Below, one piece after another: positions 50,726 to 59,277 of a stretch of DNA of 64,000 bases (the first letter of the stretch is position 1; each line of letters starts with the position of its first letter). The notes below the pieces were generated by a model, which saw only the letters and a list, made by a program, of their open reading frames with translations, was not told where the DNA came from and searched no databases. The position numbers and the translations under genes are program-made. The DNA comes from AC-32 sp963766375 (GTDB lineage Bacteria > Actinomycetota > Thermoleophilia > Gaiellales > Gaiellaceae). The stretch lies in the NCBI GenBank assembly GCA_963766375.1, contig CAVXZG010000013.1, positions 62,001 through 126,000 on the forward strand, written 5' to 3'.

Positions 50726-53700
50726 GACGCGGCTGTCGCCCGGAGCGCAGCGAGCGTCTGCTCGAGGGCTGCGTACTCTCGCTCGATTCGATCGACGAGC
50801 TCGGCTGCGCCGTCCAGCTCGCCGCTCCTCGCTCGTTCCTCGAGCTCTCGGCAGAGCTTGGAGAAGCGTCCGGCGCCGAAGGTCTGGCCGTTCGACTTCA
50901 GGGTATGCGCCGCCCGACGCAGCCCTTCCGTTTGGCCCTGCTCGTACGTCGTCCGCAGCGTTTCCACGAGGGCGGGCGCGTCGCTCAGAAACGTGTCTAT
51001 CACCTCGGCCACGAACTCCTCCCCGCCAAGGTCTCTCAGGCTCTCGATCGCGCTCGCGTCGAGGTTGGCGGCGGCGCCCTGCGCGCGCGGGGTGCCGGTG
51101 TCTTCGAGCGTGCGCGCGCGGCTCAGCGCCTTCGCGAGCTCGTTCGGACGAATCGGTTTGGCGACGTAGTCATCCATCCCGGCGGCGAAGCAGGCCTCGC
51201 GGTCCTCGGGCATCGCGTTCGCCGTCATCGCGATGATGCGCGGGCGGACGTCTGCCGGCCAGCGCTCGGAGATCCGCCGCGAAGCATCGAGACCGTCCAG
51301 CTCGGGCATCTGCACGTCCATGAGCACGACGTCGTAGGGCTGCCGCTCGAGCGCCTCCAGCGCCTCGAGGCCGTCCGACGCCACATCGGCGCGGTAGCCG
51401 AGTTGATCGAGGAGCCTGAGTGCGACCTTCTGGTTCACTGCGTTGTCCTCGGCCAAGAGGATCCGCAACGACGACGTCGCCGGCTTGCCCACTTCCGGCA
51501 TGGGCCGGCCCGCCTCCGGCTGCTGGATGTGCTCGGCGAGCGCTTTCACGAGGGCGTTGTAGAGCTGGGAGGCCTTGACCGGCTTCGCCAGCTGCACCGC
51601 AAACTCTCCAGATGACTGAGCCTGGGGGAGCCGGCCGAGCGAGGTCAGCAGGACGAGGGGAAGCTCGCGCTCGTCTCGATGCAGCCGGATCTCGCGTGCG
51701 AGAGCCAGGCCGTCCATCTCCGGCATCACCAGGTCGAGCACGGCGACGTCGAACTTCTCGCCTTTCTCGATCCGAGCGAGCGCATCGGAGGGAGACGCGA
51801 TTGCCATGGGCTCCATGCCCCACGATCGTGCGTGGCGAGCAACGATCTCGCGGTTCGTTGCGTTGTCGTCCACCACGAGGATCCGCTTGCCGGCGAGCTC
51901 CGGGAGGGCGCTCTGCACGGCCACACGAGTCGGTACCTCCGCCGCTTCCACGGGAAGACCGATGTGGAAGGTCGATCCCTCGCCCTCCTTGCTCTCCACC
52001 CACATCGTCCCGCCCATCAGCTCGACGAGACGCTTCGAGATGGCGAGCCCGAGCCCGGTACCGCCGTAGCGTCGAGTGGTGGAGGCGTCGACCTGGCTGA
52101 AGGACGCGAAGAGCCGGTCCATCCGGTCCGCGGGGATGCCGACTCCGGTGTCCCGAACGGCGAGCTCGAGACGGTACGAGCTCGCGCCGATCGGCTCGGC
52201 ATCGACCTGGACGACCACCTCGCCTTCCTCGGTGAACTTGATCGCGTTCGAGACCAGGTTGAGCAGCACCTGCCGCAGGCGAGCCCCATCCCCGACGATC
52301 CCCGCTGGCGCCTCCTCGTCGATGAGGCAGCCCAGCTCGATCTGCTTCTCCCACGCACGGGGCGCGACGATGTCGAGCGCGCCCTCGACGCACTCGCGAA
52401 GATCGACAGCCTCCTTCTCGAGCTCGAGCTTGCCCGCCTCGATCTTCGAGTAGTCGAGGATGTCGTCGATGACGTGGAGCAGGGCGTCTCCGCTCGAGCG
52501 GACGACCTCGGCGAACTCGCGCTGCTCGGGCGTCAGCTCCGTGTCGAGGAGGAGGCCGGTCATGCCGATCACGGCGTTCATCGGCGTTCTGATCTCGTGG
52601 CTCATCGTGGCGAGGAAGGCGCTCTTCGCCTGCGTCGCCGCCTCCGCCTCCTCGCGCGCCCGCTCGAGCTCGGTGACGTACCGCGCCTTGTCGATCGCGG
52701 TCGCCGCGAACGCGGCAAAAGCCCTGGCCATCGTCGCGTGCTCGGCGGTGTAGAAGTCGACCTCGAACGAGTCGAACGTGAGCATCCCGATGAGGCGGTC
52801 GCCGATCAGCAACGGGACGGCCATCCACGATCTGATGCTTCCCTCGACGTGGACATCCTCGAACTGCGAGTAGCGCGCCGCGGCGTCCGTGACGATGACG
52901 GTCTCGTGTCGCTCCACCAGCTCGCGGGCAGGATCGTCTGGGTCCGGTCCACCGGTAGCGATGCCCGAGCAGCTCGTCGAGGTCCGGATAGCCGTGGCCG
53001 CCGACGACCACGAACTCGTCGCCGTCGAGCTGCTGGATGCTCGCACTCCTGTAGGGGACGACCTTGCGCAGCTCCGACAGGATCAGGTCGAAGAGTTCGG
53101 AGACGCCCAGCGTGCTCCCGAGCGACTCGGCCGCCGCCTGGAGCGTCTCGGCCTGCGCGCGCGCGGCGCGCTCGGTATCGAGCAAGCGAGCGTTCTCGAT
53201 CGCCATCGCAGCCTGGGCGGCGAATGCCGTGGCGAGGTCCGCCAGCTCCTCGGTGTAGAAGTCGGGCTCGAACTTGTCGACGCTCAGGACCCCGATGACA
53301 CGGTCGCCGACGATCATCGGCGCGCAGATCCAGCCGCGAATGCGTCCACTGCCGTGCTCTTCGCTCGCGAAAGACGGGTTCTCCGACACGTCGGCGAAAA
53401 TCTGTCGCCGCTTCGACCGGACGACTTGACTGTTCAGGTTGGTCTCGTCGTCCAGGTCGAAGCCCACTCCGATCAGGCCACCGAGATCCTCGAGTCCGCG
53501 TTCGCCAACGATCACCAGGCGATTGCCCTGAACCACCTGGATGGAGGAGCTGTCGTAGGGGACCACCCGTTGCAGCTCGTCGAGGATCGTTTCGAAGGTC
53601 TCTTCAAGGCTCAGCGTCCGGCCGAGTACCTTCGTTACGGCCAGGAGCGTCTCGGCATGCGCTCGTGTGCGCTGGAGCTCGGTGATGTCGTGGTAGATCG

Positions 53701-54070
53701 CGTAGAAGCCGACGTGCTCGCCGTCGACCGTCAGCGGCACGAGCATCATCTCGACGTCGACCAGCTTCCCGTCCTTCCGTGCGCGGCGAGTGATCCGGTC
53801 GGCGCGACCTCGCTCGAGCGCCTCGAGGTTGATGTCCCGGCCTTCTCCGCGGAGGTCCTCGTTGAGGACGAGGTCGTCGATCGAGCGCCCGATCGCCTCC
53901 TGCGCGGAATAGCCAAAGAGCTGCGCCGCCGCCGGGTTCCAGCCCGTCACTCGCTGGTCGGCGTCCATGACGACGATGGCGACCGGACTGATCTCGACGA
54001 GCGATTCCAGCTCGTCTAGCCGGCGACGCGCCTCCGCGAGCTCGGACGAAAGGTCGAGTTCACGCGTCAT
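50722..54070 (-). CDS. Hybrid histidine kinase PAS-GAF-GAF-HisKA-HATPase-REC-REC-HPt (one frameshift)
   Basis: About 1116 residues, no membrane helix. PAS (about 20-130, VVMDADQRVTGWNPAAAQLF), GAF1 (about 150-290, GWICAPMIVGDRVIGVLSVD), GAF2 (about 315-455, SWMAVPLLIGDRLIGMLTFD), HisKA (MSHEIRTPMNAVIGMTGLLL, phospho-His) and HATPase (NLVSNAIKFTEEGEV, GTGLGLAISKRLVELMGG). REC1 has VAVLDLVMPEMDGLAL, REC2 has VVLMDVQMPELDGLDA, and the HPt is LRRAAHTLKSNGQTFGAGRF. One base change near 52960 splits GAF2. A BarA/ArcB-style phosphorelay whose HPt could pass phosphate to the overlapping REC-cyclase. Confidence 0.92.
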
Positions 54071-54192
54071 CGGTCATCCTCCCAACAACTGGCGCCCACG
54101 ACGCTTGGTGCGCGCGGAGAACAGCCCCTTCACCGAGCGCCCGTCATGGCTGCAGTATCCCGCGTGACGAGCAGGCCGTCTAGCAGCGCCTC

Positions 54193-54233
54193 TTGACATA
54201 TCGACGCACATCGTTACGATGGTTGTCGATATG
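54193..54233 (+). promoter_or_regulatory. arsR promoter overlapped by nested palindromic operator
   Basis: TTGACA (54193-54198), 16 nt, TACGAT (54215-54220). Over it lies a palindrome centred on 54215: outer arms CATATCGAC (54197-54205) and GTCGATATG (54225-54233), inner arms CATCGT and ACGATG. It covers the -35 end, the -10 box and the arsR ATG, so bound ArsR would block RNA polymerase; arsenite would release it (family knowledge). Confidence 0.75.
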
Positions 54234-54566
54234 AAGACACTCGACTTGATCGCCTGCTGCCGACCGCTCGATGCGGAGGCGCTGGCCGACGACGAGGCAG
54301 AGGCGACCGCACGGATCTTCAAGGCGCTCGGCGACCCCGCGCGCGTGAAGATCGTCAACCGGCTGGCCCGCGCCGATGAGCCCGTGTGCGGCTGCGAGTT
54401 TCAGCCGGAGCTCGGTCTGTCGCAGGCCACGGTCAGCCACCACCTGAAGACGCTGACCCAGGCCGGGCTGCTCGAGCGCGAGCAGCGTGGCAAGTGGGCC
54501 TACTTCTCCATCAACCCGGAGGCGAGCTCGCAACTCGAGCGCCTCGTTCAATCCCGGAGGTCGTGA
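54231..54566 (+). CDS. arsR: ArsR-family metalloregulator
   Basis: A 111-residue winged-helix repressor: EATARIFKALGDPARVKIVN, recognition helix LSQATVSHHLKTLTQAGLLE, wing EREQRGKWAYFSIN. Candidate As(III) ligands are C9-C10 near the N-terminus and C53/C55 in EPVCGCEFQPEL, next to the DNA-binding domain. ATG 54231 is chosen because it is inside the operator and about 10 nt from the -10 box; a GTG/ATG further up would precede transcription. arsM follows with no gap. Confidence 0.92.
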   Translation: MKTLDLIACCRPLDAEALADDEAEATARIFKALGDPARVKIVNRLARADEPVCGCEFQPELGLSQATVSHHLKTLTQAGLLEREQRGKWAYFSINPEASSQLERLVQSRRS

Positions 54567-54567
54567 G

Positions 54568-55290
54568 ATGAGCACCGAACTGCGCGAACAGGTCAGGCAG
54601 CGCTACGCGGAGGCGGCGAAGGCGAGGCAGCGGCTGCTGCAACGAGTCGTGTTGCAGCGAGGACTTCGGCGAGGCGCTCTACACGCGCGGAGCAGCGCAA
54701 GGAGCTGCCCGACGCGGCCGCGCTCGTCTCGCTCGGCTGCGGCAACCCGACCGCGGTCGCCGAGCTGCAGCGAGGGTGAGGTTGTGCTCGACCTCGGCTC
54801 CGGCGGCGGGATCGACGTGATCCTCTCGGCGAGGCGCGTCGGCGCGACCGGCGTCGCCTACGGGCTCGACATGACCGACGAGATGCTCGCCCTCGCCCGC
54901 GCGAACGCCGAGGAGGCGGGCGTCACCAATGCCCATTTCCTCAAGGGTGAGATCGAACAGGTTCCCCTTCCGGACGCGTCGGTGGACGTGGTCATCTCGA
55001 ACTGCGTGATCAACCTCTCGGTGGACAAGCCTGCGGTGCTCGCGGAGGCAGCGCGCGTGCTGCGTCCGGGCGGGCGCTTCGGAGTGAGCGACGTCGTCGC
55101 CGAGGACCAGCTGACTCGGCAGGAGCGAGCCGAGCGAGGCAGCTACGTCGGCTGCATCGCGGGCGCGCTCTCGCGCTCGGAGTACGTGGCAGGCCTCGAG
55201 GATGCCGGTTTCGAGGACATCTCGGTCGAGTTCACGCACGAGGTCGCCGACGGAATGCACGGCGCGATCGTGCAGGCACGCAAGGCCTAG
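54568..55290 (+). CDS. arsM: Arsenite S-adenosylmethyltransferase (frameshifted)
   Basis: N-terminus STELREQVRQRYAEAAKA. In another frame GSGCCNESCCSEDFGEALYT supplies the cysteine-rich arsenic site, then AEQRKELPDAAALVSLGCGN and PTAVAEL. After a third shift comes GEVVLDLGSGGGIDVILSAR (SAM motif I), GLDMTDEMLALARANAEEAG, and VVISNCVINLSVDKPAVLAE with the third conserved Cys, then VLRPGGRFGVSDVVAEDQ. Breaks lie near 54630, 54693 and 54770. It converts As(III) to methylated forms and is co-transcribed with arsR. The stop shares CTAG with the convergent gene. Confidence 0.9.
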   Translation: MSTELREQVRQRYAEAAKARQRLLQRVVLQRGLRRGALHARSSARSCPTRPRSSRSAAATRPRSPSCSEGEVVLDLGSGGGIDVILSARRVGATGVAYGLDMTDEMLALARANAEEAGVTNAHFLKGEIEQVPLPDASVDVVISNCVINLSVDKPAVLAEAARVLRPGGRFGVSDVVAEDQLTRQERAERGSYVGCIAGALSRSEYVAGLEDAGFEDISVEFTHEVADGMHGAIVQARKA

Positions 55291-56030
55291 CCCGTCACGG
55301 CTGCGATCAGGCGATCCGCCCGGGCCCAGAACGCCTTCCGTGCGCCCGGGCTGTTCTCGAGCACGGAGAGGTGGGTGGCTCTGAAGGCGCCCTGCGAGCG
55401 GACCAACTCGGCACGCAGCAGCCGGCGCGGATAGCCGGCGCGCAGAAGCTGCTGCAAGAGGTCGCGGGCGCCGTCGGCGCCGACCTGCGTGTCCCGGTCG
55501 CCGACCAGGAAGAGGAACCGGACGCTCGGCGGAATCGAGCGCAGGTGCAGCCGCGCGTCGAGCAGCACCGGAAAGACGGCGAGAACGGCACGCGGGATGC
55601 CGACTTCAGGATGCAGGGCCGCGTAGTCCACGGCGAGGCCGCCGCCACGCGAATAGCCGATCAGGATGACGGGCAGGCCCTTCGGTAGCTGCGCGGCGGC
55701 CGGCGGGACGGCGTCGACGAGGAAACGCAGCGCGCGCGAGTCGCCCGGGATCTTCTCGTAGCGCGGGTAGAGGACGGCGTTGCCGCGCTCGGCCAGGTGG
55801 CGGAGCCAGGGCCGGTGGTAGTACGGCGTGTCCTCGCGTGCGTCGCCCCGGCCGTGGAGGAAGACGACGAGCGCCTTCGGCTCCTGTCCTTTCGGCTCGA
55901 AGAGCCAGACCTGGTTCGTGCCGGCGCCGACGCTGCGCTCGGCCACGCCGTGCTCGGGCTTGGTGTTGCCGCCGCAACCGGCGAGCAGGCCGGCGACGAG
56001 GAACGGCGTCAGGTGTCTAGCGCGAAACAC
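55287..56030 (-). CDS. Lipoprotein alpha/beta hydrolase
   Basis: A 247-residue exported lipoprotein, RHLTPFLVAGLLAGCGGN with lipobox L-A-G-C. The hydrolase core has ALVVFLHGRGDAREDTPYYH, VLIGYSRGGGLAVDYA (nucleophile Ser), FLFLVGDRDTQVGADGA (acid) and THLSVLENSPG (His). It resembles dienelactone hydrolase/esterase-like proteins. The GTG start overlaps the upstream membrane-protein stop by 14 nt, so the two are coupled. Confidence 0.82.
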   Translation of the reverse strand: MFRARHLTPFLVAGLLAGCGGNTKPEHGVAERSVGAGTNQVWLFEPKGQEPKALVVFLHGRGDAREDTPYYHRPWLRHLAERGNAVLYPRYEKIPGDSRALRFLVDAVPPAAAQLPKGLPVILIGYSRGGGLAVDYAALHPEVGIPRAVLAVFPVLLDARLHLRSIPPSVRFLFLVGDRDTQVGADGARDLLQQLLRAGYPRRLLRAELVRSQGAFRATHLSVLENSPGARKAFWARADRLIAAVTG

Positions 56031-57950
56031 TCCTGACGGATTCTAGGCGAAGCCCGCGGTCGGTCCTGGTGATGTCGACTCCGACGAGATGCCAGCCGCC
56101 CGAGCCGAGGGGCACGCTGACCGTGGTCGGAGCCGTCACCCGCACAGAGGTCGACCGGTGCCCGTCCACGGAGAACGTGGCCCGGTCGGGCTCTCGAGTC
56201 GTCAGCGCGACCCTCAGCCGGGACCCGCGCGCCCAGAAGGCCGTGTGCCGGTGCGTGGGCGAGCGCCCGTTCCAGCCCTCGCAGAAGACAACGTGCCCGC
56301 TGGGGCTCCGGCACCTTCGGCTGCCCGCGCGGCTGGCCCGGGCCAAAGAGCGTGATCGCGCCGTCGCGCGCGATCTCTCCGTAGCCGTGCTCCACCAGCG
56401 CCTGCCAGGCGAACCACGCCCGGCCGGTACCGGCGTAGAGCCCCGCGTGCAAGGCGACGTAGCGGACGCCCAACCGCCGAAGCAGCGCTCTCGGTTCCGG
56501 GCCGCCAGTCACCGCAGTTCAGCGGCTCCAGCCGGAGCGCCAGCAGCGCGGCGTCCCGGGGCGCGATCGTCGAGTAGCCGCCCGGCCGCTCGCGCTGCGC
56601 CTCCTGGTCGTAGTAGGGGTAGACGCTCCCGAGCTGCACAGACGGGTGGAAGACGGGCAGCTCGAGCAGCCGCCCCGGGGGCTGGGCGCGAAGCGCCTCG
56701 TAGGCGCGGTTGCCCGAGTCCGCGGCCGCGGCGTCGTAGACGCGCACGTGCAGGTCCGCGGCCAGGGCCACCAGAGCGAGCGGGACGAGGAGCGCCCAGC
56801 GGAGGCGGGCGACCGCAAATGCCGCCAGGGCCGCGAGCGCAAGGCAGGCCACTGGCATCTGTCGTTCGGGCACCCGCGGGTAGCGCAGCGGCGGGAAGTG
56901 GTGCCAGAGGAACGAGTAAAGCGGCAGGTTCGTCCCGAAGGCGAGCAGCACCGGCACGAGCGCTCCCAGCGCCAGTGCCACGGCGAGACCCCAGCGGCGC
57001 GCTCGCAGCAACACCACCAAGCCTGCGATGGCCACCAGCGGCGTGATCCAACCCAGGAAGACGAAGCTCTCGAGCCCGTGGCGCGGGTGGCGCGTCACGA
57101 AATCGAGCCCGTCCGCCGAGTAGTGCGAGACCTCCCGGAGCGTCCGGCCGCCCGCGCCGATCGAGCCCGAGACGGCGAAGTGTCCGACCAGCAGCCCGGT
57201 GCCGACCGCGGCCAGCGTCCCGAGCGCCGCGCCGGCGAGCACCCGCGCGTCGCGGCTCCTGCAGAGGGCGTAGAGCGCGAAGAAGGGCACCGCCCCGAGC
57301 GCGAGGTGCACGTCGGAGAACGGGATCGAGGCGAGCGCGGCACCGGCCCCCGCGAGCCACCACAAGCTCCCTCGTCGCGCGCGCTCGAAGGCCCAGAGCG
57401 AGAGCGGCAGCAACGTCGAGATCGGCCCGCGCAGGTGGCCGGCGCTCTGGGCGACCCGGTACGGCGCAAGCGCGAACGCCAGCCCGCCGACGAGTGCCGC
57501 TCCGCGCGGTAACCCGAGCTCCCGCAGCCAGAGGTAGACAAAGGCTCCCGCGGCGAGGTAGGTGAGCAGCAGGAGCAGGTTCCAGCCGAGCACCGGGCCG
57601 AAGAGCGCGCTCAGCGGCCAGAACGGCAGCCCGAACGGCCAGCCGCCGAAGTTCGCGCGCGGGGGGCTCTCGGGGCGGAACGTGTACGGGTCGCGCCAGG
57701 GCGCGCGTCCGTGCTCGAGCTGGTGGCCGACGAGCCAGAGGTGGTACTCCGCCTGGAGGTGGTCGCCCGCGGCGGCCTCCCCGGGCACCGGTGTCGCGTC
57801 GGCGAGGAAGTGCGACCCGGCGTGCTGCAGCGCGGGCCAGGTCGCGACGACGCCGGCGCCGAGGTAGAGCGCGCAGACGAGCGCTACAAGGCCTGGGCGG
57901 CCGAGAGCAGCACGTCGAAGTCCGGCACCTCGTCCGTCTCGTAGCGCCAT
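56017..57950 (-). CDS. Large polytopic membrane protein, GT-C/YfhO-like (frameshifted)
   Basis: About 640 residues. Some ten membrane helices follow a long first extracytoplasmic loop with GDHLQAEYHLWLVGHQLEHG and RAPWRDPYTFRPESPP, acidic/aromatic features typical of GT-C glycosyltransferases. Later segments are FVFLGWITPLVAIAGLVVLL and PPLRYPRVPERQMPVACLAL. A soluble C-terminal part is reached after shifts near 56530 and 56330 (RYVALHAGLYAGTGRAWF, then SVPLGSGGWHLVGVDITRTD). It is probably involved in lipid-linked sugar transfer, but no catalytic motif is decisive. ATG 57950 overlaps the redoxin gene by 67 nt. Confidence 0.65.
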
Positions 57951-58355
57951 GCGCCGCGGACCGTACCGCTCGTGTCGACGAGGAAGGCCGTGCGTTCGGC
58001 CACGTCCGCAAAGGCCCAGCGAAATCGTGCGCCACGCCGAAGCCGCGCACGGCCTCGGCATTCCAGTCGGAGAGCAGCGGAGAAGTTCAGGTCGAGCGCC
58101 TGCATCCAGGCGACGTGCGACCAGGGCGAGTCGCGCGAGATCCCGACGGCTCGTACGCCCGACCTCCTCGAACTCCGAGCGCCTGAAGTCACGCAGGAGC
58201 GCCATCTCGTCCGTTCAGGTGGCGGACCAGTCGAAGAGATAGAAGACGAGCAGGAGCGGCCTTCTCGGCCGCGAGGCTCCGGCGCAAGGAGACCCGCTCC
58301 TGCGGGCCCATCCAAACGCTCACGATCCGGGATCGAGTCACCGAACGGCCAGCAA
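57884..58355 (-). CDS. AhpE/AhpC-like peroxiredoxin with in-frame UGA at the redox-active position (candidate selenoprotein, frameshifted)
   Basis: TTG 58355 with one base removed gives MLAVGDSIPD. VWMGPQERVSLRRSLAAEK follows, then LLVFYLFDWSAT-U-TDEMALLRDF with UGA at 58215-58217. That is where peroxiredoxins carry the peroxidatic Cys (PxxxT-x-x-C), about residue 47. The fold continues RAVGISRDSPWSHVAWMQAL, AERTAFLVDTSGTVRGAWRY and ends DFDVLLSAAQAL. Frame shifts lie near 58345, 58255, 58158, 58080 and 58020. Downstream of the UGA, CCUG/CAGG with loop CGUGACUU and a further lower stem fits a bacterial SECIS. If Sec is inserted, this is a peroxidase like Sec-PrxU. Confidence 0.7.
58179..58200 (-). 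promoter_or_regulatory. Candidate bacterial SECIS hairpin in the peroxiredoxin gene
   Basis: On the mRNA, GC-U-CCUG / CAGG-C-GC with one U/C mismatch and loop CGUGACUU. The apical loop starts 22 nt after the UGA, and G is the loop's second base. The shape follows the bacterial SECIS consensus, but the stem is short. Confidence 0.4.
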
Positions 58356-58681
58356 ATGGCGCTCCTGCGTGACAGGGCGGCGGACTTCGAGGCGGCGGGG
58401 GTGCAGGCTGCCGGAATCTCGCGCGACTCGCCGTGGTCGCACATCGCCTGGATGCAGGCGCTTGACCTGAACTTCCCGCTGCTCTCGGATTGGAATGCTG
58501 AGGCGTGCGCGGCTTCGGTGTGGCGCACGACTTCGAGGGCTTCCAGGACATCGCCGAGCGCAGCGCGTTCCTTATTGCCCGAGACGGCACCGTGCGCGGA
58601 GCGTGGCGCTATGAAGCGGCGGAAGTGCCTGACTTCGACGCGCTGCTAGTGGCGGCGCGATCCCCTAGCTTGAACGACTGA
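58356..58681 (+). pseudogene. 5'-truncated peroxiredoxin copy, head-to-head with the previous gene
   Basis: Homologous to the opposite-strand peroxiredoxin from the Met just after its redox site onward: MALLRDRAADFEAAGVQAAG, DSPWSHIAWMQALDLNFPLL, then after one shift near 58505 GFGVAHDFEGFQDIAER and DGTVRGAWRYEAAEVPDFDA, ending SPSLND. The N-terminal third, including the redox-active residue, is absent; its ATG abuts the other gene's TTG start. It cannot be a working peroxiredoxin alone. Sequence divergence shows a true paralogue, not a copied read. A T-rich terminator follows. Confidence 0.7.
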
Positions 58682-58711
58682 CGCCCCGCTCCTCACCTGG
58701 GGTGCTTTTTT
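58682..58711 (+). terminator. Rho-independent terminator after the truncated redoxin
   Basis: CGCCCC / GGGGTG stem (one G-T pair) with an 11-nt loop, then C and six T. One of the few T-runs of this length in the window. Confidence 0.7.
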
Positions 58712-58762
58712 CCATTGACTTTTCGACCACACGACGACCTGCTTCCGCGATCGCGAGCTTCG

Positions 58763-59221
58763 CTAGGCGAGCTCGTAGAGGACCTCCTCGACTGGCCGGC
58801 CGAAGTTCTCGTCGCGCTCGGTGCGTGAGCCCACTGCGACGAAGCCGCACTTCTCGAGCACGCGGATCGAGCCGACGTTGCTTCCTGCCACCCACGCATG
58901 GAGGGGCCGCGGGAGATCCTCGACGAACTCGGCCAAGGCGCGTGTGGCCAGGCCGCGGCCCCAGAACTCCTTGCCGACCCAGTAGCCGATCAGGCGCCGC
59001 CCGTCCTGCTCCCAGCAACCGATGTTTCCGGCGACCTGCCCGTCGTGGACGATCGTCTTCTTGATCAAGGAGTCGTCCGCGAGGAGGCGTTGCCAGTGGG
59101 CGTCGAAGGCCTCGCGGTCGCGCGCCGGGAAGTGCGCCATCTCCGTCGCTTCGGGCTCACGCTGGTGCTCGTAGAAGGCATCGAGGTCGCTCTCGGCGAC
59201 GTCACGGAGAACATGAGCCAC
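58763..59221 (-). CDS. GNAT N-acetyltransferase (RimJ/RimL-like)
   Basis: A 152-residue single-domain acetyltransferase with an intact frame: HVLRDVAESDLDAFYEHQRE, VHDGQVAGNIGCWEQDGRRL, GYWVGKEFWGRGLATRALAE (acetyl-CoA loop) and GSIRVLEKCGFVAVGSRTER. The Acetyltransf_3 pattern suggests an amino-terminal, spermidine or antibiotic substrate; none can be chosen. Confidence 0.88.
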   Translation of the reverse strand: MAHVLRDVAESDLDAFYEHQREPEATEMAHFPARDREAFDAHWQRLLADDSLIKKTIVHDGQVAGNIGCWEQDGRRLIGYWVGKEFWGRGLATRALAEFVEDLPRPLHAWVAGSNVGSIRVLEKCGFVAVGSRTERDENFGRPVEEVLYELA

Positions 59222-59277
59222 GGCGCTTACCTCGTGGCAATACGAGAACGGCGAGGAACGGCCAGCATGTGGCGAGC

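Noticed and set aside
54777..54779. In-frame UGA in arsM read as selenocysteine
   Set aside because: It follows AELQRG, not a cysteine position, and a one-base change restores the conserved GEVVLDLGSGGG. This is a frame break, not a Sec codon.
58206..58355. Site-specific invertible switch with its own recombinase
   Set aside because: No recombinase gene is in the window, and the inverted arms are explained by paralogous genes. Kept only as one option in the finding.
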